Assembly: GCF_027111255.2 (NCBI RefSeq)
Contig: NZ_CP114285.2
Span: forward strand, 3,410,001 to 3,474,000
Length of the DNA stretch: 64,000 bases
Direction of reading: 5' to 3'
Origin: Flavobacterium flavigenum
GTDB taxonomy: Bacteria > Bacteroidota > Bacteroidia > Flavobacteriales > Flavobacteriaceae
The notes under the pieces are model-generated. The model was not told the origin of the DNA. It did not search any database and worked only from the letters and a program-made list of their open reading frames with translations. This document shows, piece after piece, positions 34,083 through 42,975 of the stretch; positions within the stretch are counted from its first letter, which is position 1, and every line of letters starts with the position of its first letter. The position numbers were made by a program, and so were the translations under genes.

Positions 34083-35339
34083 TTAAAGTAATTGCCTTTT
34101 TATTTCATTGAAAATAGTTTGAATTACGGGGACAGAAACGCTGTTTCCAAATTGTTTATATGATTGATTATCTGATACTGGTATTATAAAATTATCTGGA
34201 TAGCCCTGAAGGTTTGCTGCTTCTCTGGGAGTTAATTTTCTTGGGTTTTCACCTTCTTGTTCTATTAAAATTTCGCTTCCATCCTTATAATATCTTGCTG
34301 ATATTGTACTTGTATAAATAGAATTTCTATTAAAAGAAGAGAATCCAAATCCGTTTCCTTTCTCTGCATGTTCTTTTCTTCGTCTTAAATGACCAGCATA
34401 AAGCTTATCAGAAATAGTGTATTTAGAATCTGTATTGTTGAATAATATATCTCCGACTTTTGTTTTTCTTACTTTGGATAAATCTTTTTGATCAAAAATC
34501 ACATTATGGTCTTCATCAATTCCTAATGGAAATTGGAATTCTTTTTGAGATTCTTTAAGCCAAGCAACAATAAAAATACGTTCCCTATTTTGAGGTAATC
34601 CAAAGTTTTTAGAATTTAAAACCTCATTTGCAACATTATATCCTAAATCATCAAAAGTGCGCATTATTGTTTTTAAAGTATTTCCCTTATCATGGTTTCT
34701 TAACCCTTTTACATTTTCAAGGAAAATTACTTTTATTGGATTTCCACTTTCTATTCTTCTGTTAATTATATCTGCAACGTCAAAAAATAATGTTCCACGA
34801 GTATCTTCAAATCCTTTTTTTAAGCCTGCATGTGAAAATGGTTGACATGGAAAACCACCACAAAGTACATCAAATTCGTTTGGAATATATGATTTTGTGC
34901 TTTCTTTTGTTATATCGCCAAAAGGTGTTTCTCCAAAATTTGCCCGATAAGTAATTTGTGAAAACTTATCCCATTCGCTTGTGAATACACATTTTCCTCC
35001 AAGATTCTGTAATGCCATTCTAAAGCCTCCTATCCCTGCAAAAAGATCAATAAATTTAAAAGTATAATTTTCGGGAGTAGGAAATGGAACGTTTTCGACT
35101 TCAAATAATAACTCTTGTATTGCAATATCAGAAACAATGTTTAGTTTCTCTTCTTCATTTTTATATTCAACGATTTGTTTAATATATTCTACAGCTTCTT
35201 CTTCAAAATGATCTTTAACTCCATTATGGTAATTGTGTAAATAATGTGTCACAACGGCTTTTCTATTATCATCTTCTTCTACAAAGCGAATTTTAAATTT
35301 TTTACTGTCAAATTCATCAATTGATATTTTCTCTTTCAT
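34083..35339 (-). CDS. C5-cytosine DNA methyltransferase
   Basis: A 418-residue enzyme with the full set of C5-methyltransferase motifs: I (DLFAGIGGFR, about 99-107), IV with the catalytic cysteine (GGFPCQPFS, Cys165), VI (ENVKGL), VIII (QNRERIFIV), IX, and X (QFGNSVSVPVI). The first about 90 residues are a specific N-terminal extension. It protects the host from the McrB/LlaJI-like nuclease encoded downstream. Its ATG overlaps the controller's stop codon by four bases (ATGA), giving translational coupling. Confidence 0.96.
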   Translation of the reverse strand: MKEKISIDEFDSKKFKIRFVEEDDNRKAVVTHYLHNYHNGVKDHFEEEAVEYIKQIVEYKNEEEKLNIVSDIAIQELLFEVENVPFPTPENYTFKFIDLFAGIGGFRMALQNLGGKCVFTSEWDKFSQITYRANFGETPFGDITKESTKSYIPNEFDVLCGGFPCQPFSHAGLKKGFEDTRGTLFFDVADIINRRIESGNPIKVIFLENVKGLRNHDKGNTLKTIMRTFDDLGYNVANEVLNSKNFGLPQNRERIFIVAWLKESQKEFQFPLGIDEDHNVIFDQKDLSKVRKTKVGDILFNNTDSKYTISDKLYAGHLRRRKEHAEKGNGFGFSSFNRNSIYTSTISARYYKDGSEILIEQEGENPRKLTPREAANLQGYPDNFIIPVSDNQSYKQFGNSVSVPVIQTIFNEIKRQLL

Positions 35340-35557
35340 TTCTTAAAATTCTTATCATTAAAAAAAGCTCCAAAATCAGTATCAAGAGCTGTAATTATTT
35401 TTTCTATAATTTCTATGGAAACATTTCGTTGACCTTTCTCTATGTCTGAAATATAATTTCTGTCAACGTTGGAAATATTGGCTAAATACTCGATTGAGTA
35501 TCCTTTTTGTTCTCGAAGTTCTTTGACTTTGAATCCGAATTTTTCTTTGATATTCAT
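35336..35557 (-). CDS. XRE-type controller protein of the restriction system
   Basis: A 73-residue single-domain helix-turn-helix protein (KELREQKGYSIEYLANISNVDRNYISDIEKGQRNVS), the size and sequence type of C-proteins that time restriction against methylation. It is first in the operon and coupled to the methyltransferase. Two direct repeats upstream (35583-35608) are the likely binding site, so autoregulation is expected. Confidence 0.85.
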   Translation of the reverse strand: MNIKEKFGFKVKELREQKGYSIEYLANISNVDRNYISDIEKGQRNVSIEIIEKIITALDTDFGAFFNDKNFKK

Positions 35558-35582
35558 AACCTATAAAAATAATTTTGTGCGG

Positions 35583-35608
35583 ACAATTGACCCGCCTACA
35601 ATTGACCC
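35583..35608. promoter_or_regulatory. tandem operator repeats upstream of the controller gene
   Basis: ACAATTGACCC occurs at 35583-35593 and again at 35598-35608, a direct repeat with 15-base period. It begins 26 bases before the controller start. Two stacked sites are typical of C-protein control regions (an activating and a repressing site). Confidence 0.6.
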
Positions 35609-35667
35609 TATTAAAAAATAGTTTTCAACTTGATTTTAAGCGTAATTTTAAATTTTCCCATAAAAAA

Positions 35668-35695
35668 AACGCCAATCATTTTCCTGATTGACGTT
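35668..35695 (-). terminator. terminator of the AsmA-like gene
   Basis: AACGCCAATCA (35668-35678) and TGATTGACGTT (35685-35695) pair with one mismatch. On the minus strand the stem is followed by an eight-T run. Confidence 0.75.
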
Positions 35696-35730
35696 AAATA
35701 CTATTTCTAAATTTCTTATGAAAACAAAAC

Positions 35731-35820
35731 CCCTAGCCCTGATCGAAGCGGCATCCTTTTGTGCCGTCCCGATAGCTATCGGGAGGGACAAAAGATACAG
35801 CGGAGAGCAGGAAGTGGCTT
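35731..35820. repeat. structured flavobacterial intergenic element, copy 1
   Basis: The element begins CCCTAGCCCTGATCGAAG and ends AGCAGGAAGTGGCTT. It contains a perfect core palindrome CCCGATAGCTATCGGG and outer complementary words (CCTTTTGT / ACAAAAG). It abuts the AsmA stop codon. A diverged copy lies at 63595-63676. I recognise it as a common Flavobacterium intergenic sequence; it could be a structured RNA such as Rfam flavo-1. Confidence 0.55.
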
Positions 35821-38280
35821 CTAATTATTCTTATCCTTCTTCCCCCATTTAATTTTCATCTTGCCATCGACATCTACGGCGAGTAAATGCAGTACGATTC
35901 CGCGTTGGCGAACGGCGTCGCGTTCGGCCTGGGTGGCGAGTTTGGCATCGTCTTTTGAGTTTCGGAGTGGGACGGTCATAGCCAGATTGGTCCCCCGGCC
36001 AAAGGAATAAACGCCCGTGGCATCCATGTTGAGCACGCTGGAACTTATGGTGAGGGCATTGACATCGACCTGCTCGCCGCGAAGTTTGAAATTGCCAGAT
36101 AAATCGCTGAACGTAATGTTCTCGACATCGCGAAACGGAAAGGCAAATTTGCCCACTTTCATAATAGGATCGAAGTTAAGTAAAGCGCCCTGGCTGACAC
36201 TGAAGGTCAGGTTTCCGTATGCCGAATTCCGGATGAGTTCGCCGCTGCTATTGATCAAACCAGTTACTTTGGCGCTGCTGCTGAGTTTTCCGCGCATATT
36301 ATCTGGAGAAAACGATGTGATGCCGAAGTTGCTGAACGACTTTAAAAAGCTGGTGATGTCAACCTGATTGACCTGTGCGTTGGAAACGAAATTGAAGTTT
36401 TTGCCTTTTGGAGAAACGGTGGTGTTAAAACTGATGCTTCCGCCACAAGTCTGCAGCGAGCCGTTTTTGATGACCAGCCGTGAATCGATCATCTGAATCT
36501 GGGCTTTGGTGTTGGTTGCGGTAAGTTTGTTGTAGGTAATTTTATCGGCTTTGATGCTGATGTCAACGATACATTTTTCGATTGCAGTCCGCAGCTGATT
36601 TGATACAGAAGGTTTTTGGGAGGTGGTTTTCTTTTTTTGTGAAGAGGCCAAAATACCAAGAAATTGCCTGATGTCGAGGCTCGGGCAATAAATGTCCCAG
36701 TTGACGACCATTTTTTCGGGAGCGTCATAATACAAATTCAGGAAATTGTCGATTCGGCCTTCAATGAAAATCGTGTTTTTTTGGTGTTTGTAGGCGATTT
36801 TTTTAATCAGCAGTGCTTCCTGAGTGAATTCGAGCTGAACATTGATTTTTTCGGCGTTGACGTTTTTCGGAATAAAAAGAAAAGAAGCATTCTGAACGTT
36901 TACATTACCAATAAAACGGGGTTTGGTAATGTACAAATCGACAATATCAAACTGAAATTTTAGGTTGGCTGTGGCGTGTCCATCGGTAAAATTAATCCAT
37001 TTTTCGGTGTTTGCTTCGTTGAGGTTTTGGATATCGAAGTCCGAATTTACGATTCCGGTTGCAATTGGCTTATCCAGATTGTTAATCGATAATTGCAGAA
37101 TTTTGAGCGGAACATTTTTGTATTTCCCCGAAAAGCGCGTTAAAATAATCGCTGAATTGGCATCGGTAAAACCCGCTTTTGGCTTGAAATTATTGGTAAA
37201 AATGCCTTTAAAACTGCAATCGGTAATCAATCCGTCGGGAATGGTGAGTTCGTTATTGTGAACTTCGGCCTGAACGACAATTCGTGGGTCGCCTTCCGCA
37301 TTAAAATCGCCTTTGATGTCGCAGTTCACATCGATTTCGTTTTTCAAATTAAAACGGTCGAGTTTAGAACTGATGTTTGCCGAAAGTAAATTGGAGGCAT
37401 TTTGCCATAAAATAGAGGTGCTGATATTGATGCCAAAAAGGGCATTTCCTTTGGCAAGATTGAAAAAAGCAACAATATCAAAAGCATCTTTTCCGATTTT
37501 TAGATTCTCGGTTTTGACGTCTATTTTATCTTTTTCGGCCCCATAAGAAACGGCAAAAGTACCTTCGAGTATTTTTTCTTTGGCGAAACTGCCGTGAACG
37601 GTATTAAAAGCCAGACTTTTGATTTTGGTTTTCAGTAATACATTGGTCTGCCAGTTTTCGTCATCGTATTTTACTTTCGATTTTAAACTGGCAATATCAA
37701 AATCAAATAATTTATGTCCGATGCGATTGTCTACTATAAAATGTACCTCATTGAGATCGACCTGATTAATAGTGGTTTCGGTTTCAGATGATGTTTCAGA
37801 TGATTTTTTCTTTTTGGGTTTAAAAATATTGGCGTTAGAATAGCCATTTTTGGCTTTGTACACATAAATCTGAGCTTCATTGATCAGGATTTTGTGAATG
37901 TTGATTTCGCTTTGCAGCAGACTCCAGACATTTAAGCGGATTTCGATTTCGTTGGCTTTTAGTAAAGTATGTTTGTGGGTATTCCATTGATTGTCTTTTA
38001 GTTCGACGTCTTTCAGCGCCAGCGTAAAATTCGGGAAACCGGTTAAAAATTTATACTGAAAATCACCCACATGAAATTTTCCGTTGATGTTTTCATTTAT
38101 TTTTGTGTTGATTCTGGCTATGATTTCAGTTTTGTTCCGGTTTAAATAAAGGGATAATGCTCCGGAAGCCATTATAATGACCGCAATACATCCTAAAATA
38201 AAAAAGCCAAAACGTTTGGCGTATTTTTTAAAACGATTTGATTGCAAAAAAATCTTTATATGGAGTAAAATGGCTGTCAT
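35821..38280 (-). CDS. AsmA-family large envelope protein
   Basis: 819 residues with one N-terminal transmembrane helix (about residues 22-48) and a long beta-rich periplasmic part made of repeated AsmA/DUF-type segments (for example FPNFTLALKDVELKDNQW, VDINALTISSS-like VDVNALTIS). AsmA-like proteins are thought to bridge the periplasm and affect lipid transport and outer-membrane assembly. Visibly richer in GC than the restriction genes beside it, consistent with a core gene bordering an island. Confidence 0.85.
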   Translation of the reverse strand: MTAILLHIKIFLQSNRFKKYAKRFGFFILGCIAVIIMASGALSLYLNRNKTEIIARINTKINENINGKFHVGDFQYKFLTGFPNFTLALKDVELKDNQWNTHKHTLLKANEIEIRLNVWSLLQSEINIHKILINEAQIYVYKAKNGYSNANIFKPKKKKSSETSSETETTINQVDLNEVHFIVDNRIGHKLFDFDIASLKSKVKYDDENWQTNVLLKTKIKSLAFNTVHGSFAKEKILEGTFAVSYGAEKDKIDVKTENLKIGKDAFDIVAFFNLAKGNALFGINISTSILWQNASNLLSANISSKLDRFNLKNEIDVNCDIKGDFNAEGDPRIVVQAEVHNNELTIPDGLITDCSFKGIFTNNFKPKAGFTDANSAIILTRFSGKYKNVPLKILQLSINNLDKPIATGIVNSDFDIQNLNEANTEKWINFTDGHATANLKFQFDIVDLYITKPRFIGNVNVQNASFLFIPKNVNAEKINVQLEFTQEALLIKKIAYKHQKNTIFIEGRIDNFLNLYYDAPEKMVVNWDIYCPSLDIRQFLGILASSQKKKTTSQKPSVSNQLRTAIEKCIVDISIKADKITYNKLTATNTKAQIQMIDSRLVIKNGSLQTCGGSISFNTTVSPKGKNFNFVSNAQVNQVDITSFLKSFSNFGITSFSPDNMRGKLSSSAKVTGLINSSGELIRNSAYGNLTFSVSQGALLNFDPIMKVGKFAFPFRDVENITFSDLSGNFKLRGEQVDVNALTISSSVLNMDATGVYSFGRGTNLAMTVPLRNSKDDAKLATQAERDAVRQRGIVLHLLAVDVDGKMKIKWGKKDKNN

Positions 38281-38436
38281 GGAAATGAGTTATACTTATA
38301 TTAAAGATAAGGTAAAAATCAATGTTTTGTTAATGTTTTGATTTGCAATTTATTAATGTGTAACTTAACAGTACGTTTAGTATGAATATAATTTATGACA
38401 ATGCATTTATAATCAAAACTAATTTATGAATGGCGT

Positions 38437-38463
38437 TTGATTGATTTAAAATTTCTAAATTTG
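38437..38463 (+). promoter_or_regulatory. probable promoter of trxA
   Basis: TTG (38437-38439), a 16-base spacer and TAAATTTG (38456-38463) match the consensus with a spacer one base short. The start codon is at 38536. Confidence 0.5.
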
Positions 38464-38535
38464 TACTAAAGTTTAAAACTTATTAAAAATTGTTTCCCTG
38501 AACGGGTTGACGGGATAATCTTAAAATAAATTATT

Positions 38536-38853
38536 ATGGCATTAGCAATCACAGATGCTACTTTTGATGAAGTAGTTTTGAAATCAGATAAACCTGTAAT
38601 GGTAGATTTTTGGGCAGCATGGTGCGGTCCTTGTAGAATGGTTGGTCCAATCATTGACGAATTAAGCAGCGAATACGAAGGTAAAGTAGTTGTTGGAAAA
38701 GTTGATGTTGATGCAAACCAGGAATTCGCAGCAAAATATGGTGTGCGTAACATTCCAACTGTTTTGGTTTTCCATAAAGGAGAAGTAGTAGGAAAACAAG
38801 TAGGAGTAGCTCCGAAACAAACGTACGCCGATAGCTTAGACGCTTTGTTGTAA
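38536..38853 (+). CDS. trxA: thioredoxin
   Basis: 105 residues, the classic single-domain cytosolic thioredoxin with active site WCGPC (Cys30, Cys33), preceding VDFWA and the later cis-proline in RNIPTVLVF. It reduces disulfides in client proteins with electrons from thioredoxin reductase. It has its own promoter and terminator and is not in an operon. Confidence 0.97.
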   Translation: MALAITDATFDEVVLKSDKPVMVDFWAAWCGPCRMVGPIIDELSSEYEGKVVVGKVDVDANQEFAAKYGVRNIPTVLVFHKGEVVGKQVGVAPKQTYADSLDALL

Positions 38854-38874
38854 TCGTAAGATTATGATTTATAT

Positions 38875-38907
38875 AAAAAACGCCTGATGAAAGTCAGGCG
38901 TTTTTTA
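38875..38907 (+). terminator. terminator of trxA
   Basis: CGCCTGA (38881-38887) pairs with TCAGGCG (38894-38900), flanked by A6 and T6. Confidence 0.88.
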
Positions 38908-38925
38908 TTGTACAGACAATTTGAG

Positions 38926-39086
38926 TTTTTAAACACATAGATGCATAGGATTTTGTAAACTTGAAAAAGTCGTTTCACTTTACATCAAAACACATTAGTT
39001 ATAAGGATATATATGTGTCTTTTTTTTAAATTAAGTAAAACGCCTTTTATCTTCAAAGAAAAGCTATGATTCTATGTATTTAAAAA
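38926..39086. repeat. long imperfect palindrome, AAACACATA family, copy 1
   Basis: The ends TTTTTAAACACATAGATGC... (38926-38948) and their inverted relative (39064-39086) pair with few mismatches. Inside are further paired words, among them AAAAAGTCGTTTCACTT against AAGTAAAACGCCTTTT, so that most of the 160 bases can fold into one long hairpin. The inner word GTTTCAC..TTTACATCAAAACACA recurs in copy 2 at 42735-42875. Confidence 0.65.
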
Positions 39087-39092
39087 TATTTT

Positions 39093-41171
39093 TTATTGGA
39101 ATAAAATAGTAAAAGTAGTTCCCAAATCAGGTTTTGAACTGACCTCAATTTTGCAGTTAATCGCTGTAGCCAGATCACGAATTAAATGGAGCCCCAAACC
39201 AGATTTGATTCCGATGACTTGTGAATCATCATAAAGTGCTTTGAATTTTTCCAGATTTTCTCCAGGACCATTATCTGTAATTGACATATAAATTTGGTTG
39301 TTTTCCTGCCAGGCTTTCCAGATTATTTTTCCGTTTTTATTTTTATCCAGTGCTTTTACAGCATTTCCGGTCAGGTTTCTGATAATGGTTTTGAGATAAT
39401 TTTCATCCGTATTTAAAATGATGTTTTCAGGATTTTCAAACGAAATATCGATATTTTCGACAGCTGAAAAATGTTTCTTTGTATCTTCGAATATAACCTC
39501 TACCGGAATATTTTTATAATGCGGTTTGAAGTTTTCCATCTGCCCTTTGCTCCAAAGCAAAATATCTTCCATGGAGGATAATAAATTTTCGGCTCCTGAA
39601 ATAATTTTGGTCTGCATTCGTAAAGCAGTTTCTTCATCAATCAGTTCGGGATTTTCTTTTTGAAGATGTAAAAAGTGAATCAGATTTGAAATCGGGCTTC
39701 GTAAATCATGGTTTAAAATTCCGAAGAATCGCGCTTTGATTTTATTGGCTTCATCAAGTTCCTGATTCAGGAGCTGTAATTTTTTATTGGTTTTTTTACG
39801 GTTTTGATTTTGTCTGAACAACAATAATCCGATTATAAAAACCAATACAAGGCCCGAAATCAAATAGAAGCGCTGTTTTCTGGCATCGTTAATCTGAATA
39901 TTTTTAATGGTATTTTCTGCCGAAAGGTTTTTAATTTTCTGCTGTTTGGTTTTATTCTGATATCGTGCTTCGGCATTGGCAATACTTTGTTTAGCCGACT
40001 CCTGCATCATCTCGTCATTGTATCTGGAGTAGATTTCATTATAGTGAAAAGCTTCTTTCCATTGTCCTAAAGCCGCATAACTTTGGGATAGGTTTTTATT
40101 GATATTTACAAAGTTTTCCTTATCATATGTCAGGGCATTGATGGAAGCTTTTTTGAGAATTTCAATGGCATTTTTGTAATCCCTTTTTTCATAAAGTACC
40201 CGCCCCATGATAGCATTGGCTTCCATAATAATTTCTTCATCTGTTGATTTTTGCCCAAAGGAAATTGCCTTTTTAGCATAACCGTAAGCTGTATGTATTT
40301 TGCCTATATCAGCATAATATTTTGCCATATTCTGGTTGGCAAAACTTAAATTCAGAAATAGTGAATCTTTTACTGTTGGATAAGTATAAATCAAGTTGTA
40401 ATATTTGTGAATACTGTCTGGCTTTTTTTGTGCTACAAAACATTGCATATGATAATTGCCGGAAAAAGCGCTGATATAGGGAGATGTTTTTATATATGGA
40501 TTAGCCTCTCTTAAATATTCCAGAGCTTTGTTGAATTGTTTCATTTTTATATAAGAAGTAGCAATCTGAAGGTATGAAACACCAATATTCTCTGTATTTG
40601 CTTCACTTTTATCAAGCCGTTTTTTGTAGTTTATGGCTTTTAACTGATATCCAATAAAATTTTCATATTCAGAAGTATTCAGATAATACTCGCCGAGACT
40701 CCCGTAAAGCACCGCTTGTACATAATTACTTTTGGTCGTATCAAGTACTTTTTTGATGGTTTCAATTAATTCTTTGCCTTTTTGGATTTCATTTAGAGAA
40801 TAATAAATATAGTTGAGCCGCATCAAAGAAGAAGTTTGGTTTTCTATATGACGGACTTTGTGAGCGTATTTCCATGAATTTTCATAGTTAACCAATGCTT
40901 TTTTGTATTGATTATTGCTAAATTCATAAGCAATTCCCTGCCGTAGGTAAAATGTACTTAAATATTTGTAATGGTTTTTTGAAAGTGCAATTCCTTTTTG
41001 TGAAGCAATGATAAGTCTCGAATATTCTTCTTTTTCTAAAAGTGATTTGGTATAGGTAAGTAAGGCATCCAGTTTTTGAATGGTTGTTTTATATTTTGCC
41101 AGATTTGGTTCCTGTTGCCCAAAAACAGAAATAGTAATAAAAAACAAAATCAAAAAACCGGCTTTCTTCAT
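39093..41171 (-). CDS. TPR-containing sensor histidine kinase
   Basis: 692 residues. A signal peptide (to about 18) precedes a long array of TPR-like helices (about 30-390), one transmembrane helix (about 430-450), a coiled coil, the H-box NHDLRSPIS (His488) and an ATP domain ending TITDNGPGE-like SITDNGPGE...GLGLHLIRDLA. The sensor part is periplasmic and protein-binding in type. It directly follows (no gap) the LytTR regulator gene, so they form a pair. A HisKA-type kinase with a LytTR partner is less common than the LytS type. Confidence 0.9.
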   Translation of the reverse strand: MKKAGFLILFFITISVFGQQEPNLAKYKTTIQKLDALLTYTKSLLEKEEYSRLIIASQKGIALSKNHYKYLSTFYLRQGIAYEFSNNQYKKALVNYENSWKYAHKVRHIENQTSSLMRLNYIYYSLNEIQKGKELIETIKKVLDTTKSNYVQAVLYGSLGEYYLNTSEYENFIGYQLKAINYKKRLDKSEANTENIGVSYLQIATSYIKMKQFNKALEYLREANPYIKTSPYISAFSGNYHMQCFVAQKKPDSIHKYYNLIYTYPTVKDSLFLNLSFANQNMAKYYADIGKIHTAYGYAKKAISFGQKSTDEEIIMEANAIMGRVLYEKRDYKNAIEILKKASINALTYDKENFVNINKNLSQSYAALGQWKEAFHYNEIYSRYNDEMMQESAKQSIANAEARYQNKTKQQKIKNLSAENTIKNIQINDARKQRFYLISGLVLVFIIGLLLFRQNQNRKKTNKKLQLLNQELDEANKIKARFFGILNHDLRSPISNLIHFLHLQKENPELIDEETALRMQTKIISGAENLLSSMEDILLWSKGQMENFKPHYKNIPVEVIFEDTKKHFSAVENIDISFENPENIILNTDENYLKTIIRNLTGNAVKALDKNKNGKIIWKAWQENNQIYMSITDNGPGENLEKFKALYDDSQVIGIKSGLGLHLIRDLATAINCKIEVSSKPDLGTTFTILFQ

Positions 41172-41873
41172 CTAGATCAGGTTTAAGTTGTCTTTGTAGC
41201 TTCTGCCAACCGGGATAGAGATATTATTGTTTAAAATAATTTCGGTAGAATTCATTTTCTGAATAAATTGTTTCTGAACTGCAAAACTTCTGTGAATTCG
41301 TATAAAGGACTGAAAGTGGTTTTCTTTCAATAAATTTCCGATACTCGACAAAACGCAATGTCTTTTTCTTTCGGTAACAACTAAGGTATAATCTTTTAAA
41401 GCTTCGAGATAGAGAATTTCATGCAGTTTTACTTTGGTCTGTTCATGTCCTTCTTTGATATAGATGGTGTCGCCTCCAATGCTGGCTTCAAAAAGAGAAG
41501 CTTTGAGTTTGATTTCCATAAATTCCTCAATACGGTTCATGGTTTGTGTAAAACGATCGAGTTTTAATGGCTTGACAATAAAATCGAGAGTTTCAATCTG
41601 AAAACTTTCAACAGCATGTTCGGGATGTGCGGTAATAAAAATACAAACCGGAATTTCCAGGGCATTTTTTCTAAACTCAATTCCGCTTAATCCAGGCATA
41701 TCAATATCCAGAAATAAAATATCGATTTTTTGTTTTTGGATAAAAGGAAGTGCGTCTTCAGCAGATTCGAAAACACCTAAAATATCCAGAACCGGAAATT
41801 TTTTGGCAAAAGAGAGTGCCGTCAGTCTGTCAATTTCATCATCATCAACAATAATACAGGAGTATTTCTTCAT
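41172..41873 (-). CDS. LytTR-family response regulator
   Basis: 233 residues. The receiver domain has Asp56 in LFLDIDMPG and a lysine in FIVKPLKLDRF. A LytTR DNA-binding domain follows (KLHEILYLEALKDYTLVVTE, FIRIHRSFAVQ, IPVGRSYKD). It is transcribed with the TPR kinase and lies divergent from the DUF4082 lipoprotein gene, a possible target. Confidence 0.93.
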   Translation of the reverse strand: MKKYSCIIVDDDEIDRLTALSFAKKFPVLDILGVFESAEDALPFIQKQKIDILFLDIDMPGLSGIEFRKNALEIPVCIFITAHPEHAVESFQIETLDFIVKPLKLDRFTQTMNRIEEFMEIKLKASLFEASIGGDTIYIKEGHEQTKVKLHEILYLEALKDYTLVVTERKRHCVLSSIGNLLKENHFQSFIRIHRSFAVQKQFIQKMNSTEIILNNNISIPVGRSYKDNLNLI

Positions 41874-42068
41874 TATTCCAGTTGTCTGTCTATTTAAAAT
41901 GTTGTTTGTCTATTGGCTGTTTTTATCAGGATTTTATTGATGCAAATTTGTCTTGTAATTCAGCACAAGCAAAAAAATAATCCCCTTTTTGAGCTTTTGA
42001 TCTTTACAAAAATAAATGTTATTGAATTAAATAAGAACCATTTGACCAATTTTAAAATTAAAATTATT

Positions 42069-42647
42069 ATGAAAACTTTAAAGAGTATTTTTACCATTTT
42101 ATCGATTGCCATTTTTACTGTCTCATGCAGCAGCGATGATGATAATTCACCAAAATTTAAGACAGAAAACCCGTTAGCAGAATATTATACTAAAACAGGA
42201 TTTACTACGGTTAGCAATTTCGTTAATTCCGGAGATTATGAATTCGGATTGGTTTTTACGCCAACAGTAAAAGGAAAAATAACAGCAATTACCTTAAAAT
42301 TGCCTGCTACAAATCCAAATTTACGTGTTACTATTTGGGATTATGATGCAAAAACAGTTTTACGTTCCGAAACTTTAAACGTTGCTACTGCAGATGTTGA
42401 AGTTAAAAAAGTAATCAGTGAGCTGAACCTGGAAAAAGATAAAAAATATCTGATTTCTATGAATTCTAATGATTGGTATAAAAAGAATAAAGCAGATAAT
42501 TCTGCCGCTACATATCCTATTGTTGCCGGAAACATAACTTTTAATGAGTACAGATGGCTTTCGGGTACCGCACAGATTTTTCCAACCAGTATTTCAGCAA
42601 CTTATAATGCCGGAGATTTAAGTTTCGATTTTCAGCAGACAGAATAA
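42069..42647 (+). CDS. DUF4082-type lipoprotein
   Basis: 192 residues from the ATG at 42069. This start gives a lipoprotein signal (MKTLKSIFTILSIAIFTVSC) and is preferred over an upstream in-frame ATG at 41913 that would add 52 unlikely residues. The lipobox is followed by acidic SSDDD, then a beta-sandwich with EFGLVFTPTVKGKITAITLKLP and VTIWDYDAKTVL, which I recognise as the DUF4082 type seen in surface proteins. The function is unknown. Confidence 0.8.
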   Translation: MKTLKSIFTILSIAIFTVSCSSDDDNSPKFKTENPLAEYYTKTGFTTVSNFVNSGDYEFGLVFTPTVKGKITAITLKLPATNPNLRVTIWDYDAKTVLRSETLNVATADVEVKKVISELNLEKDKKYLISMNSNDWYKKNKADNSAATYPIVAGNITFNEYRWLSGTAQIFPTSISATYNAGDLSFDFQQTE

Positions 42648-42676
42648 TGTTTTTTGGGTACTTTGAATTAGTAGTT

Positions 42677-42706
42677 AAAAGGTCTGGCGAAAGTCAGGCC
42701 TTTTTT
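42677..42706 (+). terminator. terminator after the DUF4082 gene
   Basis: AAAGGTCTGGC / GTCAGGCCTTT arms (with wobble pairs) surround a GAAA loop and end in T6. Confidence 0.75.
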
Positions 42707-42734
42707 ATTGAAATAATGCTGTTGAGCATAATTG

Positions 42735-42875
42735 TTTTAACGCATAGAGATATAGCGCTTCTTTGAGAATAAAAGGCGTTTCACCTTTGCATCAAAACAC
42801 ATAGCTATTTGTTTTCAAACAAATGAAATGCCTCTTTTTAAGTTTGCAAAAGCTATGTTCCTATGTGTTTAAAAA
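42735..42875. repeat. long imperfect palindrome, AAACACATA family, copy 2
   Basis: The ends near 42736-42756 (TTTAACGCATAGAGATATAGC) and 42852-42873 pair. The interior carries AAAAGGCGTTTCACCTTTGC, ATCAAAACACATAGC and their inverted relatives (GCAAAAGC..., AATGCCTCTTTTT). It is homologous to the element at 38926-39086. It lies in the gap between the DUF4082 and aminopeptidase genes, which holds no other gene. Confidence 0.65.
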
Positions 42876-42975
42876 TTTATGTCCAAAGACTTAAACTGTA
42901 TCAAAATAATTAATGAGAATTAGTGAAATTCGTGGCAAACATTTTTTATTTTTACGAATCTTATATCACGTTAAA

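Noticed and set aside
41913..42068. N-terminal extension of the DUF4082 protein
   Set aside because: The ATG at 42069 starts a clean lipoprotein signal peptide; the extension has no such logic.
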